Below are positions 1 to 4,484 of a DNA stretch of 5,381 nucleotides, in pieces; the first letter of the stretch is position 1, and every line of letters starts with the position of its first letter. This DNA is from Bacteroidota bacterium (GTDB taxonomy: Bacteria; Bacteroidota; Rhodothermia; Rhodothermales; Rubricoccaceae). The stretch spans positions 1 to 5,381 of the forward strand of contig JADFLK010000180.1 of NCBI GenBank assembly GCA_022564455.1. The letters are read 5' to 3'. The notes beneath the pieces were generated by a model that saw only the letters and a list, made by a program, of their open reading frames with translations, had not been told where the DNA came from and made no database searches. A program made the position numbers and the translations under genes.

Positions 1-129
1 GTCTGGGAGGCTAAAAAGAATGTCTATGTGATAATAGCATATCCCGGAGCATTAGGCAGAGTAAAGCCTAGTTACATAAAAGATCTGATACATTACAGAA
101 CTAGAAAATATACATTGGAGCCCAAGTAG
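1..129 (+). CDS. C-terminal end of an unrecognised protein (partial)
   Basis: Frame 1 is open from the first base to a TAG stop at 127-129 and encodes the last 42 residues of a protein whose start lies outside the window. The tail is rich in Lys, Arg and Tyr and includes IIAYPGALGRVKPSYIKDL. I do not recognise the family. The composition is AT-rich like the viral-type pieces that follow, and the peptide reads like a folded protein end rather than a random frame, but 42 codons is little evidence. It lies antisense to the end of the exonuclease-like frame (93-287), whose homology stops about 17 bases past this stop codon. The two genes are therefore convergent, or they were joined artificially. 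No domain or function can be assigned. Confidence 0.4.
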   Translation, partial: VWEAKKNVYVIIAYPGALGRVKPSYIKDLIHYRTRKYTLEPK

Positions 130-287
130 TAACTGGTGATCCAGCTAATATCAATGCGTCTATAAAATGTATCCAAAAATTTGGGGTTGACAGGATTTGT
201 ATTTCGTTCAAATTTTACTGCCCCTATAGTTAATATTACAGCATTTGGCCTGATTGATAAGGTCTCTAAATCGATCATCACTTGCAT
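93..287 (-). pseudogene. Truncated phage-type DEDD 3'-5' exonuclease, N-terminal fragment
   Basis: From an ATG at 285-287 the frame begins MQVMIDLETLSIRPNAVILT, then IGAVKF and a later FYRRIDI. This is the start of the DEDD exonuclease family common in phages (the Rv2179c-like exoribonuclease group). The Asp-Leu-Glu at residues 6-8 is the ExoI metal-binding motif. The family is usually about 170-200 residues, with further acidic residues and a tryptophan-rich segment after the RID motif. Here resemblance ends at about base 147, and the frame runs through unrelated sequence to a stop at 93-95. The remaining catalytic motifs are missing, so the product should be inactive. The frame is also open upstream to an ATG at 324-326, overlapping the stop of the next gene piece, but 287 gives the start expected for the family. 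AT-rich, with a TATATATAAA run just before the ATG. Confidence 0.6.
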
Positions 288-315
288 TTTATATATATCA
301 TATCTAAATTTTAAA

Positions 316-567
316 TTACTTATCATAATACATATGATGTATCTCTAACAGTTCCTTATTCTCTCCCTTCTTTATTCTTTCCATATGTTTTTCAATCTCC
401 TTCTCTAATGCTTTCATTCTAGTTTCAAAACGAGGATTTCTTTTATTGCCTTTTTCATCCTTATAAGAATCGGGATTATATCGTATAAAGATATATTTAC
501 CACTAAAATCCATAAATAAATCGTTATACCTGTTTTCTTCATCTATTTTACAATAACCTTTATGTTG
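316..567 (-). pseudogene. C-terminal fragment of a giant-virus-type (NCLDV) hypothetical protein
   Basis: The last 83 residues of a longer open frame (open from 996) carry a recognisable domain: QHKGY, then DEENRYNDLFMDFSGKYIFI, RYNPDSYKDEKG, a Lys/Glu-rich helix, and ELLEIHHMYYDK before the TAA at 316-318. From memory, this 'FIRYNPD...TRM..LE.EI..' pattern belongs to an uncharacterised family common in mimivirus- and phycodnavirus-like genomes, perhaps nuclease-fold, in which the segment before QHKGY normally reads like an acidic DENQH motif. Here that upstream motif is replaced by unrelated sequence, so the N-terminal part of the domain is lost. The frame upstream of 567 overlaps the RNA polymerase fragment in another frame and does not look like part of this gene. 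Strongly AT-rich. The family link is recalled, not searched. The function is unknown. Confidence 0.5.
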
Positions 568-736
568 AAACATATTTAACCCGTTGCCCATAACAAAACA
601 ATTATAAATAAACTTAAAAGCCCGCATTTCTTCCCAAATATCCGGCCCCCAACCCCAGAGCTTCCCCCCCACATAACGGAGTATTTGATAACCAAAGCAT
701 ACAAGCAGTACAGAAACCGCATAATACTGCAATACA
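568..736. other. Unassigned stretch between two viral-type gene pieces
   Basis: No gene can be supported here. Two minus-strand frames and one plus-strand frame are open across parts of it, but none resembles a known protein. Composition changes inside it: the side near 568-625 is AT-rich like the giant-virus-type piece, while 640-680 holds G/C runs, including a run of seven C just after base 660. A junction between sequences of different origin probably lies in this stretch, but I cannot place it to the base. Confidence 0.4.
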
Positions 737-1135
737 TTCTTCGTCGAGTTGTTCTTTAGAATATCCGTTCTTGGGCAGTTTTTGCAGCATCCAATTTGGT
801 CGTTCAGGTGCTGGATTTGGTTCGGGGTTTGGCAATCCGCCCAAGCTGCTGCCTGTGCTGCGCAAGTTAAGTACCACTCGCAGTATTTTGCTGTGAATTT
901 TCCAAGCGACGGCTTGTATGGTGTTGAGTCCTTCGTACACGAAGGGCATGTCGGCCCGCCTTGCGCGCATGCCGGTGGATTTGCGGACAAGTCCATATTT
1001 TCCTCTCAGTCCGTAGTGATAGCCGCCGTTCAACTCTGTACTCCAGTCAAGCGGAGGTATGACCATTGGTAGAGCTTGTGGTCTGGTGAATTGCAGGATG
1101 TCATCGGTTTTTTCGAGTAGCTCTTTCACGTTGTC
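737..1135 (-). pseudogene. Internal fragment of a T7-like single-subunit RNA polymerase
   Basis: The minus-strand frame resembles the middle of phage T7 RNA polymerase. It contains ALPMVIPPLDWS and NGGYHYGLRGKYGLVR, then MPFVYEGLNTIQAVAWKIHS followed by KILRVVLNL. These align with the T7 segments CVVPPKPWTG, GGGYW, ALVR, MPEVYKAINIAQNTAWKINK and KVLAVANVI. This is the stretch entering the polymerase domain. It covers about 130 of roughly 800-900 residues and lacks the catalytic aspartates, the fingers and the N-terminal promoter-recognition region, so it cannot be active. Resemblance starts near residue VKELLEKTDD (about 1135) and fades after KNGYSKEQLDEE (about 737). The frame stays open beyond both ends (1216 to 614), but the flanks are unrelated. 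GC is about 50%, between the AT-rich left end and the bacterial right side. Proline-rich spacing near 800-830 suggests a marine podovirus-type polymerase (inference). Confidence 0.75.
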
Positions 1136-1182
1136 AGATAGGACGAAGAGCTTCTTTTTCTGCCACTTTCCCATCTTCTTTC

Positions 1183-1214
1183 GTGCTTCGTTCTTTGTGC
1201 TTCGTTCTTTGTGC
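1183..1214. repeat. 14-bp tandem repeat, 2.3 copies
   Basis: GTGCTTCGTTCTTT occurs at 1183-1196 and again exactly at 1197-1210, followed by a partial GTGC at 1211-1214. A looser copy precedes it around 1176-1182. On the minus strand it reads as GAAGCACAAAGAAC-type units, similar to short repeats I recall from intergenic regions of several environmental bacterial lineages. It lies between the polymerase fragment and the inverted-repeat element, close to where GC content rises to the level of the bacterial part. The 66 bases that follow (1215-1280) hold nothing I can identify. Confidence 0.7.
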
Positions 1215-1280
1215 AAAAACCGGAGCTTGCTACTTCAGCGGCCGTCTTCCCCCGCCGTCCTCTGTTTGGTGTCCTCTTAC

Positions 1281-1292
1281 GAGGCTGTTGAA
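1281..1292 (+). repeat. Left terminal inverted repeat of the 159-bp element
   Basis: GAGGCTGTTGAA is an exact reverse complement of 1428-1439. The flanking base pairs outside the two ends do not match in a way that gives an obvious target duplication. Confidence 0.75.
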
Positions 1293-1427
1293 TTACGTGC
1301 TCTGTCGCCGAGACGAGTGAATCGCGGTCGAGATCAAGGCGCGAGATCGCAGTCGAATCGGTGATTCGGCGAGATTTTCGCAACGCTGAGATCGGTCGTG
1401 AGACACCGTCGCAGCCGGACGAGGTGT

Positions 1428-1439
1428 TTCAACAGCCTC
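1428..1439 (-). repeat. Right terminal inverted repeat of the 159-bp element
   Basis: TTCAACAGCCTC is the exact reverse complement of 1281-1292. Its last base is directly next to the TAG stop (minus strand, 1440-1442) of the response-regulator phosphatase. Confidence 0.75.
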
Positions 1440-2552
1440 CTAGGCGCTACGCTGGAGCCAGAACACGAGCACGTCGTCCGCGAACATTGCCTCGGCGCTG
1501 CGGCTCAGCATCGTTTCCAGCATTGTTTTAACGGGTTGCTCAGCCGCCAGAGCTTCACTGGCCGAGAGCGCAACGCCCACTTCCCCAAACTGCTTCCCGT
1601 TGAGCGCCACCTGCTCGTTGAGGCCATCGGTGTAGCACATCAATGCGTGTCCAGGTGGGATGGTGAACGCCTTGTCGGTGTACTCGGTGGAGGCATCAAG
1701 ACCGAGGATAAGGTCCGAGTATTCTACGATGCCGGCGCCGCCGGTCCCGATCAGGATGGGCCGGCAGTGGCCGGCGTTGGCGTAAGTAATGCGGTGCTTG
1801 TCGGGCTCCCAACGCATCAGCAGGAGGGAGGCAAAGGTATCCTCCAACACCTTGTCCTGAATGAGCATCTGGTTGACGTGGCTCATCAGGGCGGCCGGTG
1901 ACGACATGTTACCGAGCATCGCGTGAACCGTGGAACGGATGTACGAGAGGAAGGAGAAGGCATAGAACTTCGCCTGGAGGCCCTTTCCCATAATGTCGCC
2001 GACGGTGAAGACGTACGAACCGTCGCTGGCTTGCGTCCAGTCGAAGAGGTCGCCGCCGCCGTCCTCACGAGGCTGCGAAAAAAACTGCGCACGATATCCA
2101 TCCACCTCCGGCATCGTTTTGGGCATCAGACGATCCGAGAAATCGCGGCCGATGCGAGCGTTGAGCTTCGTCTGGTAGACGCTACTGCGCTTGATGATTT
2201 GCTCGACCCGTGCCATTACGTAGTCGATGTCGAACGGCTTGGTGATGTAGTCGTCCACACCGTTGTTGAGCCCCTTCACACGACTTGGGTCATCCGATTT
2301 GGCCGTGAGGAAGATAAAGGGAATGGCCGATGTTCGCTCGTCTCGGCGCAGCGCAGCCAGTAGTGCGAAGCCATCCATCCTCGGCATCATGATGTCCGAG
2401 ATGATCAGGTCGGGGATGCCCTCATCCACCAATTTGAGTGCCGCTTCGCCGTGCTCTGCCGTACGCACATTGTAGACCTTGCCGATCCGGTACTCGAGGA
2501 GCCGCCGGAGCGCCTGGTTGTCTTCGACAATCAATATGGAGTGGTTATGCAT
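1440..2552 (-). CDS. Response regulator with PP2C/SpoIIE-type phosphatase output (RsbU-like)
   Basis: A 370-residue cytoplasmic protein. Residues 5-122 form a receiver domain: acidic pair Glu10-Asp11, phosphoacceptor Asp53 in IISDIMMPRMDG, Thr83 and Lys105 (TKPF). A short linker leads to a PPM/SpoIIE phosphatase at about 137-368. Its metal-binding motifs are GGGDLFD (Asp168, Asp171), VGDIMGKG (Asp186), YANAGH (257-262), YTDG (Asp309) and ADDVLVFWL near the end. All key residues of both domains are present. It should dephosphorylate the STAS protein encoded at 3105-3476 when its receiver is phosphorylated; the partner histidine kinase is not in the window. The ATG at 2550-2552 is 11 bases past the stop of the kinase gene, so the two are probably co-transcribed. 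No strong Shine-Dalgarno is visible. The normal C-terminal motif is intact, so the abutting inverted-repeat element has not truncated the catalytic core. Confidence 0.93.
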   Translation of the reverse strand: MHNHSILIVEDNQALRRLLEYRIGKVYNVRTAEHGEAALKLVDEGIPDLIISDIMMPRMDGFALLAALRRDERTSAIPFIFLTAKSDDPSRVKGLNNGVDDYITKPFDIDYVMARVEQIIKRSSVYQTKLNARIGRDFSDRLMPKTMPEVDGYRAQFFSQPREDGGGDLFDWTQASDGSYVFTVGDIMGKGLQAKFYAFSFLSYIRSTVHAMLGNMSSPAALMSHVNQMLIQDKVLEDTFASLLLMRWEPDKHRITYANAGHCRPILIGTGGAGIVEYSDLILGLDASTEYTDKAFTIPPGHALMCYTDGLNEQVALNGKQFGEVGVALSASEALAAEQPVKTMLETMLSRSAEAMFADDVLVFWLQRSA

Positions 2553-2563
2553 CGCGGGATCGG

Positions 2564-3055
2564 TCAGGCTTTGTCAAACGCCTGATCGGAGGGGGGGAGG
2601 AAGGAAGGCATATCGTCCGAATCGACGGGAGGGCGTACGACGAACTCAAGGTGTTGCAAGCCATCACCATTGGTTGTGTAAACAAACTCCTCGGTACACG
2701 CAAGCATCATTAGGAGGCCCCGGCCGCGTTCGGAAGGCTCGGGACGGTTCAGTATTTTGGTTTGCTCCTCAATACTCGCCTGAAAATCAAACCCTTCCGA
2801 GTTATCTTCAATCAGGCAATGGAGACCCGAAGAGTGTTGCGAAATGACCAATCGAATCATTGGCGGCCGGTCCCCGAATGTGGCGAACTGAACAAGATTG
2901 GCAATCCATTCGTGTACCGCGAGCTTCATTACTAGAAAGCCGTACTCGTCTAATGCTAACGCGTTGCCTGGTGTGCCGCCCTGCACCCAGGCTTCGAAGA
3001 AGTCATGAACCTCGTCGATCACGTGGTCAATATCGTGGAACGTGTGCTCGCGCAT
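2564..3055 (-). CDS. RsbW/SpoIIAB-like serine-protein kinase (GHKL ATPase, anti-sigma factor type)
   Basis: A 163-residue single-domain GHKL ATPase, a typical length for RsbW-type kinases. The N box is HEWIANLVQFA, with Glu49 and Asn53 in the E-x-x-x-N spacing. The G1 box is EDNSEGFDF (Asp84, Gly88), and the G2 box is SERGRGLLMM (Gly111, Gly113). Such kinases phosphorylate a STAS antagonist and bind and inhibit a target, classically a sigma factor. The N box lacks the usual His after NAxx (here NLVQ), which may mark a divergent subfamily. I chose the ATG at 3053-3055 because the resulting N-terminus (REHTFHDIDHV) fits the first strand and helix of the fold. The frame is also open up to an ATG at 3166, but that would overlap the upstream STAS gene by 62 bases and add a low-complexity proline-rich leader. 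The gap to the STAS stop is 49 bases. The target is unknown. Confidence 0.88.
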   Translation of the reverse strand: MREHTFHDIDHVIDEVHDFFEAWVQGGTPGNALALDEYGFLVMKLAVHEWIANLVQFATFGDRPPMIRLVISQHSSGLHCLIEDNSEGFDFQASIEEQTKILNRPEPSERGRGLLMMLACTEEFVYTTNGDGLQHLEFVVRPPVDSDDMPSFLPPSDQAFDKA

Positions 3056-3104
3056 GGTTGAGGGCGGTTGATCGGCCGAGACCGACGGCTCCTGCCACGG
3101 CGGA

Positions 3105-3476
3105 TCAAGCTGTGCCCGTGGGGCGTCCGGCGGACGAGCGTTCCAGGTTCTCGAATGCGGCCTCAACGGTCGGGAACTGGCGGAAGACCTTGTAAGTCCG
3201 CGTTAGTTGTACTACAACCTGAACCGGGCGACTCACACTGGCGAATACAACCTGCCCCCCGATGGGCGTGAGCTGACGGTAGAGTGAGAATATGACGCCC
3301 AGGCCCGTGGAGTCTAGGATGCCCGTGCCTGTAAAATCGAGCACGAAATGGCGGACGCCGGCGCGGGTGTGCTCCTGGCAACTCGCCTTGAAGTCGACCG
3401 CGTTGCGGAAGTCGAGCGCCTTGCCGATGTGTACAACAACGGAGGTCGGCGAGGTCTTTTTGATCGAGAAGCTCAT
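3105..3476 (-). CDS. STAS-domain anti-anti-sigma factor (RsbV/SpoIIAA-like)
   Basis: A 123-residue STAS protein and the first gene of the operon. The hallmark is GILDSTGLGVIFSLY at residues 52-66, where Ser56 in D-S-T-G is the position phosphorylated in RsbV/SpoIIAA-type antagonists. A preceding strand (FVLDF, 44-48) and a later IGGQVVFASVSRPVQ segment complete the usual alternating strand-helix fold. When unphosphorylated it should bind the kinase encoded downstream and release that kinase's target; the PP2C response regulator would reset it. I chose the ATG at 3474-3476 because it places the first STAS strand (SVVVHIGKALDF) where expected. The frame is open 345 bases further upstream but that leader has no domain. 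There is no clear Shine-Dalgarno. The C-terminal dozen residues after the last helix (NLERSSAGRPTGTA) look like a disordered tail. Confidence 0.9.
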   Translation of the reverse strand: MSFSIKKTSPTSVVVHIGKALDFRNAVDFKASCQEHTRAGVRHFVLDFTGTGILDSTGLGVIFSLYRQLTPIGGQVVFASVSRPVQVVVQLTRTYKVFRQFPTVEAAFENLERSSAGRPTGTA

Positions 3477-3824
3477 GGTGCTGAGGATGGCGGATGACCT
3501 GCAAAGAGAAGAAGTGCCCGTCGCGCGTGCGGCGGGCTTGTTGGGGCCACAATTGACGAATATCGTACCATCGTTCGCGTGAAGAGCCCGAAATGTCCCT
3601 TGCGCGTAACATTCTGCCAAATCATTCGCCTGGGAAAGGATTTCGCCCGGCCCGGCGTATGTCGGCCCGAAGTGGCAGTCCAGGTATCGCCCTCCCTGGC
3701 GCAGTCCTGTAATCCGATGGGGAGGAATCGAAACGGGCCTCGCCGTACGCACGGCAGCGATGCCGGGTATCTTTGCGGTGTGATTCTGCCCCTCCTGATA
3801 CCGCGCCGGCCATCGTTCCACACA
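3477..3824. other. Divergent intergenic region between the partner-switching operon and lptC
   Basis: These 348 bases separate two divergently transcribed genes and must hold both promoters. Both strands have long open frames here (minus strand from 3821, plus strand from 3579), but both are in-frame extensions of the flanking genes with no domain, no signal sequence and poor start contexts, as expected in GC-rich DNA. I see no tRNA, no strong terminator and no riboswitch. The one promoter-like word is at 3768-3775. No convincing promoter is visible for the minus-strand operon. Confidence 0.6.
3768..3775 (+). promoter_or_regulatory. Candidate Bacteroidota-type -7 element for lptC
   Basis: TATCTTTG matches the Bacteroidota housekeeping -7 consensus TAnnTTTG exactly. 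No TTG is seen at the -33 position, so support is partial. Transcription would start near 3782, which favours the GTG at 3825 as the lptC start over the in-frame GTG at 3780. The call rests on the host being in the Bacteroidota group, which is itself inferred. Confidence 0.3.
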
Positions 3825-4484
3825 GTGCTTCGGTATGCTGCTGCGTTTAGTCTTGCGGTGGTGGTAACGGGATGTACGCGCCTTTCAGAGCAGGGCAATC
3901 CCACGATTGAGGATATGGCGGCCGTACCCGATCAGGAAAGCTGGAACGCCGAGCTTCGCATCAGCAGCGAAGGGCGCCCGAGGCTGGTGATGGCCGCGGC
4001 CTACATGGCGCGTTACGAAAGGCGCGACACTACCTATGCCGTACTCGGCGCAGATCCGCTGGGAGACGACTCCACGCTCGTTCGCGTAGAGCTGTTCGAT
4101 GAGGACGGCGAGCCCACGGCGTTGCTTTTCACAAAAGAACTAACGTACTTCGACAGCGAGCGGCGGTTTGAAGGCGTAGGGGATGTCGAGGCCGTTTTGC
4201 TCCGCGCCGGAGGCGCCCGGCTCACCGCCGGCCGACTTACCTATAATGAAGGCGACGGACGGTTTGTAGCGAGCGGAAACGTGCTCGTTGTCTCGCAGGA
4301 TGGCAAACGCCTCACGGCAGAGGAAGTGGTGTGGGATGCGGATGCGAGGCAGCTCCGCGTCCAGGGAGGCTTCCGATTCACCACCCCTAACGAGCGCATC
4401 AGCGGCTACGGCCTAGTGGCCTCCGAAGACCTGGCGCGCTACTCGTTCTCTCGCGCCAGCGGCGAACTGGAGGTGGAAGAGTAA
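3825..4484 (+). CDS. lptC: LptC-like lipopolysaccharide export lipoprotein
   Basis: A 219-residue protein, close to the usual LptC length of about 190-210. Starting at the GTG at 3825-3827, the first 16 residues (VLRYAAAFSLAVVVTG) form a short signal peptide ending in a VTGC lipobox with Cys17, so it should be a lipoprotein, as LptC often is in Bacteroidota-type bacteria. The rest is beta-rich in the LptC pattern: a first strand WNAELRISSEGRPRLVMAA, repeated strands with acidic turns, and a terminal ISGYGLVASEDLARYSF motif typical of LptC ends. LptC bridges the LptB2FG transporter and LptA, passing LPS across the periplasm. In-frame starts at 3780 (GTG) or 3717 (ATG) would lengthen the leader; the 3780 form is a plausible alternative with an Arg-Arg n-region. 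Its TAA overlaps the ATG of the next gene by one base, a sign of translational coupling. Confidence 0.83.
   Translation: MLRYAAAFSLAVVVTGCTRLSEQGNPTIEDMAAVPDQESWNAELRISSEGRPRLVMAAAYMARYERRDTTYAVLGADPLGDDSTLVRVELFDEDGEPTALLFTKELTYFDSERRFEGVGDVEAVLLRAGGARLTAGRLTYNEGDGRFVASGNVLVVSQDGKRLTAEEVVWDADARQLRVQGGFRFTTPNERISGYGLVASEDLARYSFSRASGELEVEE
4469..4476 (+). promoter_or_regulatory. Ribosome binding site for the OstA/LptA-like gene
   Basis: GGAGGTGG lies 7 bases before the ATG at 4484, inside the last codons of lptC. It supports this start over the in-frame ATG at 4508, where the purine run directly touches the start codon. Confidence 0.5.

Larger units (their letters stand above)
1281..1439. mobile_element. 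159-bp MITE-like element or IS remnant with 12-bp terminal inverted repeats
   Basis: GAGGCTGTTGAA at 1281-1292 is perfectly inverted as TTCAACAGCCTC at 1428-1439. Ends of the form (G)AGGCTGTTGAA are typical of several insertion-sequence families, but I cannot name one with certainty. The 135-base interior has no credible ORF. A hairpin with an 8-bp stem (one G-T pair) and a GGT loop sits at 1352-1370, centred on the midpoint of the element. The two arms are otherwise only patchily complementary, so the element looks like an imperfect fold-back. No clear target-site duplication is visible. The right end touches the stop codon of the phosphatase gene (1440-1442), so it may also act as the transcription terminator of that operon (inference). 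Confidence 0.65.

Noticed and set aside
568..996. N-terminal 143 residues of the long minus-strand frame ending at 316
   Set aside because: Most of it lies antisense-free but out of frame over the RNA polymerase fragment; Cys/Pro-rich content with no family resemblance indicates a shadow frame.
1..1135. Intact prophage or new phage defence system
   Set aside because: No complete gene, no integrase, no attachment site and no functional module can be seen; only partial pieces of unrelated viral families.
1183..1439. CRISPR array
   Set aside because: The 14-bp repeats are contiguous without spacers, and the 12-bp element ends are inverted and occur only once each.
1281..1439. Simple rho-independent terminator
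   Set aside because: The complementary ends are 135 bases apart with no U-run; a transposon-type element explains the structure better, though a terminator role is not excluded.
1398..2363. Long plus-strand frames opposite the response-regulator phosphatase
   Set aside because: They are mirror frames of a clear two-domain coding gene in GC-rich DNA, with no domain of their own.
3056..3166. Longer start for the RsbW-like kinase
   Set aside because: It overlaps the STAS gene by 62 bases and adds a proline-rich leader absent from the family; the ATG at 3055 fits better.
3477..3821. Upstream minus-strand extension of the STAS gene giving a 238-residue protein
   Set aside because: The extra 115 residues have no domain and read like translated spacer; the ATG at 3476 places the STAS fold correctly.
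3579..3824. Upstream plus-strand extension of lptC to an ATG at 3579
   Set aside because: The added 82 residues would put the signal peptide and lipobox in the middle of the protein, which makes no sense for a lipoprotein.
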